Made by a program: the position numbers and the translations under genes
Shown: positions 14,338-21,809 of the stretch, in pieces
How the letters are laid out: each line of letters starts with the position of its first letter
Position numbering within the stretch: the first letter of the stretch is position 1
The notes under the pieces: model-generated
What the model saw: the letters and a program-made list of their open reading frames with translations, nothing else
Database searches by the model: none
Told to the model about the DNA's origin: nothing
Source of the DNA: Firmicutes bacterium UBA3871
GTDB taxonomy: Bacteria > Bacillota > Clostridia > Peptostreptococcales > Anaerovoracaceae
Reading direction: 5' to 3'
Length of the DNA stretch: 21,885 nt
NCBI GenBank assembly: GCA_002392265.1
Contig: DGGP01000035.1
Location: 1 to 21,885 of the forward strand

Positions 14338-14345
14338 TTGATTCC

Positions 14346-14576
14346 TTATGCGATACCGACATTGAGGTAGCCGTAAACCGTTTTCCCCTCTGCGTGCAGC
14401 TTGCCGATCTGTTCAGAGGAAAACGCAGAGGGCTCAATGATGATGATGCTGTACCTGTCCAGCTTATGTATTTCTTCACTGTCGATCCCGAGGAAGACGC
14501 CATATTCTTTAGGCTGCCTGCTGCATCCGGCAAGCGATATAGTCAAACATAGAATGAAAAATAAAATCTTTTTCAT
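14346..14576 (-). pseudogene. Lipoprotein stub, GH114-like (endo-alpha-1,4-polygalactosaminidase family) N-terminus
   Basis: A 76-residue product with a lipoprotein signal peptide, KKILFFILCLTISLAGC (lipobox LAGC). The mature part, YGVFLGIDSEEIHKL and KLHAEGKTVYGYLNVG, matches the first strand-helix-strand units of GH114/TM1410-like barrel proteins, which normally continue for about 200 more residues. It stops right after YLNVG with two extra residues, so the gene is cut at about 14350. It starts 14 bp after the CPBP stop and was probably cotranscribed with it. The ATG at 14576 is chosen because it begins the signal peptide. Confidence 0.6.
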
Positions 14577-14590
14577 ATTACTTCCATGCG

Positions 14591-15304
14591 TTACATCCAA
14601 AAGTATGAAAGAATCCCCAGACCGAATATGTCTCCTATCGCATGGGCGATAAAGAAAGGCAATAGGTTTCTGTCATTTGACCGGCGGTACAGCAGGTACA
14701 TAAATATGCCGAACAGCAGCCCGATTCCAAGAGCCGAAATAATCCCCTGATAAGTGTGGAAGCTGACCCGGATCAGCAGAGAGAACGGGACAGCCCATTT
14801 CAGGTGTTCTTTCCTGACCGCAAGACAGATACCAAGGAAATAGAGCTCTTCATACACGCCGTTGAGCAGCGCGTAGATCACGCTGGACACCGTTTCGTTT
14901 ACGAAGAAAGCGCCGATTGGCCCCGGAAACGGGAGGACGCCCGTCAGTGGATCGGTGAGCAGGAAATAGATGTCAAGCAGAAGCGCTGCGGCAAGGAAAA
15001 TCAGAACCCCACTCGCGACGGCTTTTATGTTGAAGCGTATCGTCCATGCCTTGAAATCGAAGCGGCGCAGCCACAGATACAGCAGGGCAAGGAGCAGAAG
15101 TCCCGCCTGCAACGCCAGCGCTCCGTAGTTGTCCGTTGCAGAAAAAGTAAGGTTGTCATCAACGGTTGACGAGCCCTGTATCAGCGCGATATATGATGCG
15201 GTTGAGGTATAGATGCCCTCGCCCCACAGAATCAGGGTAAGGACGAGAATATCAAACCATTTCAGATGGTTGATTTTTTCTTTGTTTTGAAGGTTAAAGA
15301 GCAA
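14591..15304 (-). CDS. CPBP-family intramembrane metalloprotease (first copy)
   Basis: A 237-residue protein with about seven membrane segments. CPBP (Abi, PF02517) motifs: EE at 152-153 (VYEELYFLG), H183 in RVSFHTYQG, and H221 in FFIAHAIGD. The usual EExxxR arginine is replaced by leucine (L157). CPBP proteins include CAAX-processing proteases and bacteriocin self-immunity proteins. It lies 12 bp after a second CPBP gene; they differ strongly in sequence, so this is not a recent duplication. G+C is visibly higher here than in the flanking genes. Confidence 0.82.
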   Translation of the reverse strand: MLFNLQNKEKINHLKWFDILVLTLILWGEGIYTSTASYIALIQGSSTVDDNLTFSATDNYGALALQAGLLLLALLYLWLRRFDFKAWTIRFNIKAVASGVLIFLAAALLLDIYFLLTDPLTGVLPFPGPIGAFFVNETVSSVIYALLNGVYEELYFLGICLAVRKEHLKWAVPFSLLIRVSFHTYQGIISALGIGLLFGIFMYLLYRRSNDRNLLPFFIAHAIGDIFGLGILSYFWM

Positions 15305-15316
15305 ATGATGATCCTC

Positions 15317-16066
15317 CTATATACGTTCTGCGGCGGCGCATTGCCTCCATTTTCTGGCCAACAGCACCAGCATGATGACGATTTCCGCAGCCTGTAAAAT
15401 ACCCATCAGGATCGTATAGACGGGAATCTGCTTTGTCGCTCCACTGAACAGGATATAGTCCCATAAAGAGTGCATGATGATCAGAAGATAGATGTTTCGG
15501 GTATAATCAAACATCAGCACATAGAACAGTCCGGCGACAAAGGTTGCCGCAATCTGCATGAGAACCTGCGGCGCAGGCGACCCTCCCAAAATGTTGACCG
15601 CGTGAAGGAGGCTAAAGCATACGGCAGAGATCAGAAGCGCTTTTTTGAAACCCCGTTCCTGAAACAGCCCGAGCAGCCGGATAAAAAGGATCCTGCGGAA
15701 CATGGTTTCTTCCGCTATGCCGACGAGCAGCGTTACGGCAAGCGGAGCTATAAACGCAGACGTAAAGCTGCCGTTTGTCAGTAGATAGTAAATCGTCATT
15801 GCCGCAAGAGGCAGAAATATAACCAGGAACAATGGCAGCCTGCCACGCTCCTTCCACGGAAGGGTAAGCCGTTCTCTTTGGATAAACAGGCAGATCAGAG
15901 TACCGGCTGCCAGTGCCGCAAGAAACGGAAGCATTGCATTTATATACCCATCACCGCCATACTCTATATGATAGTGGCGATATACGATGTAATTGGAAAG
16001 CCCCATCCCCAAAGTATACAGAATAGGCCATAATATTATTGTAAAGATTTCTTTTTTCTTGTTCAT
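15317..16066 (-). CDS. CPBP-family intramembrane metalloprotease (second copy)
   Basis: A 249-residue polytopic protein with the canonical CPBP motifs: EETMFR (E119, E120, R124), FSLLHAVN (H155), and IIMHSLWDY (H199). The catalytic set is complete. It is upstream of the other CPBP gene in the same operon. Two CPBP proteins side by side suggest a peptide-processing or immunity role, but no bacteriocin precursor was found nearby. Confidence 0.85.
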   Translation of the reverse strand: MNKKKEIFTIILWPILYTLGMGLSNYIVYRHYHIEYGGDGYINAMLPFLAALAAGTLICLFIQRERLTLPWKERGRLPLFLVIFLPLAAMTIYYLLTNGSFTSAFIAPLAVTLLVGIAEETMFRRILFIRLLGLFQERGFKKALLISAVCFSLLHAVNILGGSPAPQVLMQIAATFVAGLFYVLMFDYTRNIYLLIIMHSLWDYILFSGATKQIPVYTILMGILQAAEIVIMLVLLARKWRQCAAAERI

Positions 16067-16107
16067 AAAACTATTTTTGCTTCAACAGCGCAACACGCTG
16101 CATGTCT

Positions 16108-16725
16108 TTATCTATTCCTGTTATCAAATTCGACCTCGATCCCGGTTCCCTCTTTCAGTTCCAGCCGTTCATCGTCGCACAGCTCTTTTATCAGCATGAA
16201 ACGGGCGGGGTCGGTGCCGTAAATGACCTTGCTGATCTCTGTAATGCCGTTTGGATGCACAAACCCCACAGGCTTTGGATCGACAGAAAAATAGGTCATC
16301 AGAAAAGGCACATCAAGAGCTGCCGGAGAAGCGATCCGAAACCGTAAGTCTCTGCCGTGGGTGTCGATCCGGCGGCTCGGCATCCCGCAGCTCTTGATCC
16401 CGTATTTCTGCAAAATGGCGATTTCCTTGTTTAGATCAGTCTCGTAGTTCTCAAAGGCAAGCTCACAATATCCGAGGCCGCAGGTATCGAGGCGTTGCAG
16501 CCTGTTAATAAGCGCTCCTTTCCCCAGCAGGCGCATGAGGGCCTTTGCTGCACCGGGCATCCTTGATCCGTCCAACAGCTCTATGTAGGGGCCTTTAGCG
16601 AAGTAAATCAAAGCGTTGATGGGGTTTTTCTCTTTGCCGTATTCAACGGCAAAGCCCTTTTCTCTGTATTCCTGAACAGCCTTGTCAAGCTGCTCCACTT
16701 TCAAAATTACATGGCTTAATTTCAT
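16108..16725 (-). CDS. VOC-family protein (glyoxalase-like domain)
   Basis: A 205-residue protein. It begins MKLSHVILKVEQLDKAVQEY, the opening strand-helix of the vicinal-oxygen-chelate fold, with H5 and later YIELLDGS (E49) as possible metal ligands, and a second half containing LDTCGLGYCELAFENYETD. It resembles the Glyoxalase_3-like group. The ATG at 16725 is chosen because AAAGGA lies 7 bp upstream; two ATGs further up are badly spaced. It lies between a small membrane protein and the CPBP pair on the same strand. Substrate unknown. Confidence 0.72.
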   Translation of the reverse strand: MKLSHVILKVEQLDKAVQEYREKGFAVEYGKEKNPINALIYFAKGPYIELLDGSRMPGAAKALMRLLGKGALINRLQRLDTCGLGYCELAFENYETDLNKEIAILQKYGIKSCGMPSRRIDTHGRDLRFRIASPAALDVPFLMTYFSVDPKPVGFVHPNGITEISKVIYGTDPARFMLIKELCDDERLELKEGTGIEVEFDNRNR

Positions 16726-16741
16726 AGACATATCCTTTCGC

Positions 16742-16945
16742 TTATTCTTCAATGCAAATATCTGTTCCGTCGCCTTTTCCGACGGTTGCGAGCCGATAAA
16801 TCGTCAATGGGATATACCATGCAGCAACTACCAGCTTCCACGCCAGAACGAAAATCCCGATGATCCCACCGACAATGATGTTTACGGCAAAAATCCCAAT
16901 GGTAAAGGTGATGTCATGTCCGAAAGGCACCAGCCAAATAAACAT
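16742..16945 (-). CDS. Small membrane protein of unknown family
   Basis: A 67-residue product with two hydrophobic stretches (about 10-33 and 34-51) and a conserved-looking WYIPLTIYRLATVGKG near the end. It overlaps the tail of the relaxase remnant, and its frame is open for several codons upstream of the ATG (PFGIRRM), so it may itself be the 3' end of a longer gene whose start was lost at the junction near 16.97 kb. Not recognised. Confidence 0.45.
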   Translation of the reverse strand: MFIWLVPFGHDITFTIGIFAVNIIVGGIIGIFVLAWKLVVAAWYIPLTIYRLATVGKGDGTDICIEE

Positions 16946-17441
16946 ACGACGGATTCCAAAGGGTAACCCCGTACTCCTTGACCTGCTTTTTCAACTTTCC
17001 GTAGTCTGCGTACAGAGCTTCTTTCTGCGCTTGCAGCTTGGCATACTCCGCTTGCAGGGCGGCCACGTCCGGGAGCTTGGTAATGCCCGTCGCTTTCAGT
17101 GCTTTCGCAGCGGCTTCATGGAGGATAAGGGCGCTTTCATGCTCCGCCCGGTACTTCGCGGAATCTCCCGCCTTGCGGGACACCGCATAGACCGGCCTTG
17201 TCTTTTGGTAGGTAGTGACGTTCTTAATAAGCACCGCCAAATCCGCAAGTCGTTTTTCCACGCCCTTTAGTTCCTCGGCGGTCTGTTCGCTGGCCGCTGT
17301 GATCTCCGCGATTTTCGCCGTCAGCTCCGTGTACTGCTCGATCCTGTGTTCCGTCAGGAAGTTCATTGTCCGGGCGGCCTGCTTCAAGTTGTGTATTTTC
17401 GCCCAATGCTCATAGCCCGCCGATTGCTGTGCCTTGATACT
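16914..17441 (-). pseudogene. Relaxase (mobilisation protein) remnant, both ends missing
   Basis: From about 17437 leftward the frame reads KAQQSAGYEHWAKIHNLKQA and continues through RTMNFLTEHRIEQYTEL, coiled-coil helices, LIKNVTTYQKTRPVY and YADYGKLKKQVKEYG. This is the C-terminal region of relaxases carried by Clostridia integrative elements. The catalytic N-terminal domain is absent: a TAA at 17442-17444 precedes it directly. After KEYG the sequence changes to unrelated residues and stops at 16914. It marks an old mobile-element insertion. Confidence 0.75.
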
Positions 17442-17585
17442 TTATGGAACTTCGGATATTTCATCTTCCAATATATCTCTGCCATCTAAATATTCGTTAC
17501 ACAAATACTTCTTGAAGTCCTCGTAGGATGTAGGCAGGCAATGCGCAATATCAAAACCGTTCCCTATGATAAATAGTTTTTTCAA
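17442..17585 (-). pseudogene. AbiH-family abortive-infection protein, N-terminal stub
   Basis: From a TTG at 17585 the frame encodes 47 residues, KKLFIIGNGFDIAHCLPTSY then EDFKKYL and DILEDEISEVP, matching the conserved start of AbiH proteins. The N-G-F-D-x-A-H motif is the family's most conserved element. Full AbiH proteins have 250-400 residues. The frame ends with TAA at the exact join to the relaxase remnant, which continues in the same frame. No good ribosome binding site is seen (GGTG at best). A dead anti-phage gene, recognisable only from this stub. Confidence 0.75.
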
Positions 17586-17711
17586 AGCTTACACCACTTA
17601 GTTTATAAAGCCTTTCAGCTTTCGTTGCATCATGCAAATTTGCCCCCTATAATGCAAGAAAAAAGCCTTTGCTCTCTACACAAATATAACTTGATTAATT
17701 ATAAAAAGGCA
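17586..17711. other. Intergenic region between the AbiH stub and the ASCH gene
   Basis: An AT-rich spacer. On the minus strand AAAGGC followed by TTTTTT (around 17662-17673) may end the ASCH transcript, with GCCTTT about 40 bases before it as the possible other arm; this is weak. No gene seen. Confidence 0.3.
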
Positions 17712-18092
17712 TTATTGCTTATCCTCAACATATATAAACGATTGAGGTACATGATTAATGCCATAATCGCTTAATTCCTTTGGATTTTCGTATGCAATAA
17801 CATTTTTTAGCTTATATGCAATAGCAACCATCCGGCCTTTGTAATATTCTCTAAAATAATGCCGAGGTATTCCTGCTGCATGTTTTGTCATTTCCCAAAT
17901 GGTTGAAGGTGCCCCTGCTAGTACCTCTTCTATTTCTGCCTCTCCTATAACTTTACTTTTAGGGGAGGTAGAGTAAAATATTATCCTTGTAATATCTTGT
18001 CTACAACGTTTTGTGCGAAATTCGTATTCTTTTGTGCCTTCCATAATACGTTGTGCGTATTCTGGTTTAATTGATAATAACATTGCTGACAT
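17712..18092 (-). CDS. ASCH-domain (PUA-like) protein
   Basis: A 126-residue protein. It opens MLLSIKPEYAQRIMEGTKEY and continues FRTKRC...RIIFYSTSPKSKVIGEAEI, the ASCH fold, a PUA-like beta barrel that binds RNA or modified nucleic acid. The ending SDYGINHVPQSFIYVE is typical of this group. GGAGG lies 9 bp before the ATG. It overlaps the end of the decayed GNAT gene by 26 bp; in related loci the two are a pair, which suggests it outlived its partner. The exact role is unknown. Confidence 0.8.
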   Translation of the reverse strand: MSAMLLSIKPEYAQRIMEGTKEYEFRTKRCRQDITRIIFYSTSPKSKVIGEAEIEEVLAGAPSTIWEMTKHAAGIPRHYFREYYKGRMVAIAYKLKNVIAYENPKELSDYGINHVPQSFIYVEDKQ

Positions 18093-18999
18093 CTATATTT
18101 CCCTCCTTAAGGATTTTATCAAATTGCGCACGCGTAAGTCTTTGCGCTGTGGGGTATCCCTCACCCCAGCAATCATTGTTTTTTAGCCATACCCAATTGA
18201 TATTATTCCCGCCTCCAAAGAATCCATAATAAATAAGTTCAATAATAACCACATTCTTTTCATTATTGAAAATGCTTTGTAATTCTTCCACTGAATAAAC
18301 AGATTTATTACCGACTCTTTTGATAAACTCATCATATGGTAAATAAACGTTTCCTTGTTTTTTTATCCAAATTATATTGCTCACCATACAAAACGTTGTC
18401 ACACATGATTTATATCCTGCCTGCCCTACACCTGTATGTTTGCGATAAACAAAAATCGGGTCTCCCTCTTTAAAACCCAAGGAGGATGTCGGCGAACCAA
18501 TGTATGTTTTCGAAAGACCATTACTCACATCAAGTATAACCTTTTGATCTTTGTTATTCTTTAACTCCGAATACGGAAAAAGCGTGTCATGATAGTAATC
18601 ATTTACCACCAAATATCCCGCTTCGCTAAAATTGGAATCAATAAAAGGAAAAGCCTTATACGCATCCGAATAATCTATATTACTCCGGCTTTTAAGATAT
18701 ACGCTTTCCCCTAAACCGTGGCGCAATCAAGAATGTTGAAATCTTTAACCTTTGTCTAGCAGGAAGGTTTTTCTCATCCAACTCGATCGGTTCATTTTCA
18801 GTTTTTAATGCAATAAACGCTCCCAACCCTTCCTCATCATCAAATACAAGAGCCGTTCTACCCTCACGAGCTTTATTGTTGAACTATGTGTTAAATCTGC
18901 AGTTTTTTCAGAACCTTGATAATCAGCTTTGAGAGAATCGAAAAATGAATCTTTTAAATCGATATCCGAAAATTTTCGCAGTGAAAAGATACCCGACAT
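18067..18999 (-). pseudogene. GNAT acetyltransferase with PUA-like C-terminal domain, broken
   Basis: ATG 18999 (with GGAG upstream) opens MSGIFSLRKFSDIDLKDSFF. Near 18885 the frame shifts; the right frame then reads FNNKAREGRTALVFDDEEGL and later STFLIAPRFRGKRI, which is GNAT motif A (acetyl-CoA pyrophosphate loop). At about 18710-18725 the rest of the GNAT domain is missing and another frame takes over with GLGESVYLKSRSNIDY, giving the roughly 215-residue C-terminal domain (PIFVYRKHTGVGQAGYKS, ELIYYGFFGGGNNINW) to the stop at 18067. So there is one frameshift and one deletion. The C-terminal domain alone is a 219-residue open frame from 18726, but has no evident ribosome site. Confidence 0.7.
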
Positions 19000-19051
19000 G
19001 TAAACTCCTTTTTAATAAAGGTGGCACCGAAAGTTGGCAAACCACATTTTC

Positions 19052-19080
19052 ATTCTACAATATACCGCCTATTGCGTCAA
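19052..19080 (-). promoter_or_regulatory. Predicted promoter of the GNAT-ASCH operon
   Basis: On the minus strand -35 TTGACG (19080-19075) and -10 TAGAAT (19057-19052) are separated by 17 bp, about 50 bp before the GNAT start. It would also express the ASCH gene. Confidence 0.5.
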
Positions 19081-19123
19081 TATTCGCAATATTATACCGA
19101 CTCGTGGCGTACAGCCTCTTCGC

Positions 19124-19450
19124 CTATATATTTGCATCGTTTTTTCTTAAAAGCCGGCGACCTTTTGCTGATGCAATATGCCCAATTAGTGCGTTCGGGT
19201 CTACTGGCTTAAAGTCACAAGCCAGCATCGCATCCTTAAACTCATTATTGGTCAAATGTATACCAGCATCCGATTGTAACAGACGCTTTATCCCATAATT
19301 AGTGTTTCTATACATAGGAGTTTTTCTTGCCCATATATTGTTATAGATCCAGTCCTTAACAATTTCCTGCTCTTCTAGAGAGCTCTCTGTAATGAGCGCA
19401 AAGTCTCTGACTCCTTTCTCGTTAGTATAGGGGCTTCCATTTTTTATCAT
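19124..19450 (-). CDS. Small protein of unknown function linked to the XRE gene
   Basis: A 108-residue protein. Its core reads KDWIYNNIWARKTPMYRNTN and YGIKRLLQSDAGIHLTNNEF, then KDAMLACDFKPVDPNA, a pattern I associate with short proteins on Clostridia phages and integrative elements, with no assigned function. It follows the XRE gene by 22 bp, so it is probably in its operon. No membrane segment or signal peptide. The C-terminus is basic (KGRRLLRKND). Confidence 0.6.
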   Translation of the reverse strand: MIKNGSPYTNEKGVRDFALITESSLEEQEIVKDWIYNNIWARKTPMYRNTNYGIKRLLQSDAGIHLTNNEFKDAMLACDFKPVDPNALIGHIASAKGRRLLRKNDANI

Positions 19451-19472
19451 GATACATTTTCCCTCTTAATTT

Positions 19473-19691
19473 CTAAACACTTTCATCCGTTTGGTCTTCC
19501 TTCGACAATATCCTCCACTCCTGCATCCGCACATAATACTCCAAAAGCCGTAGCACATAATCCGGCGCCTTTCTCTGTCCCCTTTCCCAATCTGTCACCG
19601 TCTGGTATGGTATACCAAAATGCTCGCAGAACTCTTTTCGATTCATTCCCGTCCTCTTGCGCAGCTCTTTAATCTTTTCCTGACAATCCAT
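19473..19691 (-). CDS. Small XRE-type helix-turn-helix protein
   Basis: A 72-residue protein made almost wholly of an HTH: IKELRKRTGMNRKEFCEHFG and IPYQTVTDWERGQRKAPDYV with a short helical tail (LLEYYVRM). GGAGG lies 6 bp before the ATG. Its promoter is bracketed by two near-identical palindromes, so it probably represses itself. A prophage or integrative-element regulator is likely. Confidence 0.85.
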   Translation of the reverse strand: MDCQEKIKELRKRTGMNRKEFCEHFGIPYQTVTDWERGQRKAPDYVLRLLEYYVRMQEWRILSKEDQTDESV

Positions 19692-19735
19692 TTCGGACCT
19701 CCGAACTATTGAAAATTTTGCGACATACGCCTATC

Positions 19736-19788
19736 ATTTATGCGTTGCATATATTTTATCACATGACATATATTTATGCAATGCATAT
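19736..19788 (-). promoter_or_regulatory. Promoter and paired operators of the small XRE gene
   Basis: Two 17-bp palindromic repeats, ATTTATGCGTTGCATAT (19736-19752) and ATTTATGCAATGCATAT (19772-19788), start 36 bp apart and differ at two central bases. The -10 TAAAAT (19758-19753) lies between them and the weak -35 TTGCAT (19781-19776, 17-bp spacer) falls inside the upstream palindrome. A repressor on either site would block RNA polymerase. Confidence 0.7.
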
Positions 19789-19795
19789 TTCTAAA

Positions 19796-19839
19796 TTTCA
19801 AAAATCATCCGCAAAACATGAAGAATTGCGGATGATTTT
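19796..19839 (-). terminator. Rho-independent terminator of the unknown two-gene operon
   Basis: A perfect 14-bp stem (19801-19814 with 19826-19839) and an 11-base loop. Read leftward, a run of five T follows. It closes the operon coming from 21.5 kb and isolates it from the XRE promoter. Confidence 0.85.
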
Positions 19840-19879
19840 ATAACTCATACCATAGTGAACCTGGCTCACTTTCAAGCCA

Positions 19880-19969
19880 TCACAAGCCCCGAACTCGAAG
19901 CATCGTGCTAAACTCCTGCTCCGGCGCATCATACCCTGCATCGCCATCGAACAAATCTATGAATCTTCC
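19880..19969 (-). other. In-frame open tail beyond the amber stop
   Basis: After TAG (19972-19970) the same frame continues GRFIDLFDGDAGYDAPEQEF and a few more residues to TGA at 19882-19880, 40 bp before the terminator. The acidic, protein-like composition suggests lost coding sequence or a second short product, though no start codon with a ribosome site is present. Confidence 0.35.
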
Positions 19970-20782
19970 CTAATCGGCTTCATTTTCTACACGCACTTTC
20001 TCAGTGCTAATAACATTTTCGTGAGGAACTCTCCCCTTTATTTGCGCTAAAAACAGATAGTCTTCCGGCAATTCTCCCATTTCTTTATTGAAAAGGTACG
20101 TATAAATCAATTCTGACATTGAAAACTCACAAGGAAACTCGGAAATACCAGAATACAAATCCTTTAATTGAAACCGAAACCTAGTAATAACGGCTTCTCC
20201 AGCACTTTGTAGTAGTTCAAGCATTTCCCTACAAGTTCCATCCGAAAAGGCTTGCTTAGCAACTTCTCCGCCTATCGTTTCAGCATATAGCCGAACGTAA
20301 CCCTCGCAGTCATGCCTTTCCAAAATATAATTAGAAGCTGGGTAGAATAATGATATCCTTCCTATTCGTCCCTCGCCGAAATTTTGCAAATACTCTTTAA
20401 GCTTTCTCACAAAAATATTTTGCTTTATTTCATCAAATCCTAGCTTTTGAAAAACTGCCGCCATCCGAGCACAATATGAATCTTGATGCAACACTTCAAT
20501 CCCCTTTTTCAAGTAAACATCTCTGTCCATTACTCTACTCAAATGGAAACCCTCAGCCCAGTATCCTCCTGTTTCTCTAAGAGCTGTTTCGCAAAATTTA
20601 GTTACAAAAGCACGATCTCCGTTCCGCAACTTCTCAAAGAAAAAATTTAAATTTTTATTATAAGAATCTGAACAACAGTATGTTTCGCCAAAAGTTCTCT
20701 TTAAAATGCTATTCTTTTCAATCATCACCACCAGCTCATCCGGATAGGAGCTTGGGTTGTCTGCTATTATCACTTTCCCCAT
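19970..20782 (-). CDS. Unknown protein, second gene of a two-gene operon
   Basis: A 270-residue soluble-looking protein, not recognised. It begins MGKVIIADNPSSYPDELVVM, is mostly helical by eye, and includes FFFEKLRNGDRAFVTKFCE, GRISLFYPASNYI and MSELIYTYLFNKEM; the CC at 36-37 and other cysteines are scattered without a zinc motif. The ATG at 20782 follows a stop codon directly and lacks a clear ribosome site. The TAG at 19970 is followed in the same frame by about 30 coding-like codons to a TGA at 19880, so the protein may once have been longer. It lies 78 bp after the 222-aa gene on the same strand. Confidence 0.6.
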   Translation of the reverse strand: MGKVIIADNPSSYPDELVVMIEKNSILKRTFGETYCCSDSYNKNLNFFFEKLRNGDRAFVTKFCETALRETGGYWAEGFHLSRVMDRDVYLKKGIEVLHQDSYCARMAAVFQKLGFDEIKQNIFVRKLKEYLQNFGEGRIGRISLFYPASNYILERHDCEGYVRLYAETIGGEVAKQAFSDGTCREMLELLQSAGEAVITRFRFQLKDLYSGISEFPCEFSMSELIYTYLFNKEMGELPEDYLFLAQIKGRVPHENVISTEKVRVENEAD

Positions 20783-20860
20783 CTATCGCATTGTATGACA
20801 TATACAAAGCAGTAAATCATACTTCCCTTTCGCCTTAATACTATGCAATAATGTTGGCAC

Positions 20861-21529
20861 TCATTCTTTATAGACTATGCTTTCAGCGTCTATAATATAG
20901 TCAAGGAACTGATTTCCCAAGGCGGTTGTCCTTGAATCTACCATGCCGCTAGGGGTCATTGATACATTTAAGTTTTGCGTATTAAGCAGACCGTCTGTGT
21001 ACAAATCTGTCACAATTTTATCCACTATTGCACTATTTGATTCAAACTCCGGATAAACCACAAAAAGTGGTGTCTTAGGAGAACCGGCCATATAAGAGCT
21101 TGCATCTGCTCCCTTTGCTCTCGGATTTCTAAAATAATCGAGTATCTGAATATGCCATATGCTATATTTAGCTATAAACGCCATGAATATAATCTGAACA
21201 TTCTCGTTTAAGTCGGTCTCCAAAGAGTTAACAACCGCATTTGCAAGATACTCTCGCTTTTTATCCTCTCCAACCCTAATTGCAATTTCCGTCGCACTAA
21301 TTATTGCAGTTGCAAAAGATTCGTTCTTCCCTACACTTTCTAATGAGCTTTCAATTGTTGAAAGGCGTTCTTCGATTTTCTGCCGCCAGTCGTCTAACCT
21401 CTTTTGGATTGCGTTATCTTTCACGGAATCCCATACCGCAGAAATCAGTGGACCTCCAATAGGTATAGTACTCAGTAGCGCTTTGGCAGAGACTTCGACT
21501 GCTTGGATGATATGACTTTCTTTATTCAT
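20861..21529 (-). CDS. Unknown protein with hydrophobic N-terminus, coiled coil and winged-helix-like C-terminus
   Basis: A 222-residue protein, not recognised. Residues 10-32 (EVSAKALLSTIPIGGPLISA) form a glycine-containing hydrophobic segment, followed by a charged coiled coil at 35-70 (IQKRLDDWRQKIEERLSTIE). The middle is helical (FATAIISATEIAIRVGEDKK). The end (VDKIVTDLYTDGLLNTQNLN, MTPSGMVDSRTTALGNQFLD) has the look of a winged helix. GAGG precedes the ATG. The IPxGGPLIS-plus-coiled-coil start recalls N-termini seen in various phage-defence or membrane-acting proteins, but this is only an impression. First gene of the operon ending at 19.8 kb. Confidence 0.6.
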   Translation of the reverse strand: MNKESHIIQAVEVSAKALLSTIPIGGPLISAVWDSVKDNAIQKRLDDWRQKIEERLSTIESSLESVGKNESFATAIISATEIAIRVGEDKKREYLANAVVNSLETDLNENVQIIFMAFIAKYSIWHIQILDYFRNPRAKGADASSYMAGSPKTPLFVVYPEFESNSAIVDKIVTDLYTDGLLNTQNLNVSMTPSGMVDSRTTALGNQFLDYIIDAESIVYKE

Positions 21530-21585
21530 GCCCTTAACCTCTACTCTATTCTATGTCCACGTCTTGGAAATACTCAAGTTTCATT

Positions 21586-21795
21586 TTAGCCATATGTCTC
21601 TACCTGCTTTTTCTCGGCTGGCATTGCGTTATATTTCTCAAAAATATTGCGCACTTCTGAAAGAATATACTTCTTAAGAGTGTAGCTGACATTATCTAAG
21701 CCAGAAAAGGGTATACTCAACAACGACAACATAAACCTACCATCCCATCTTAGATTCTTACCGAAAAGTTCCAACTGCCTATTAGTATTAATCAA
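21586..21795 (-). CDS. Short open frame, possible C-terminal gene fragment
   Basis: A 69-residue frame beginning with TTG at 21795 and no ribosome site; it ends DNVSYTLKKYILSEVRNIFEKY plus a short tail, which looks like real protein. Because the IS3-like remnant lies immediately upstream, this may be the surviving 3' end of a gene interrupted by that element. Not recognised. Confidence 0.35.
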   Translation of the reverse strand: MINTNRQLELFGKNLRWDGRFMLSLLSIPFSGLDNVSYTLKKYILSEVRNIFEKYNAMPAEKKQVETYG

Positions 21796-21809
21796 GTCGA
21801 TTTCAGTTA

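Noticed and set aside
14756..15169. Long plus-strand open frame opposite the CPBP gene
   Set aside because: It is a complement shadow caused by higher G+C; its product is charged low-complexity sequence, and the minus strand carries clear CPBP motifs.
16102..16347. Plus-strand open frame opposite the VOC gene
   Set aside because: No ribosome site or recognisable motif; the minus strand has the VOC fold signature and a well-spaced start.
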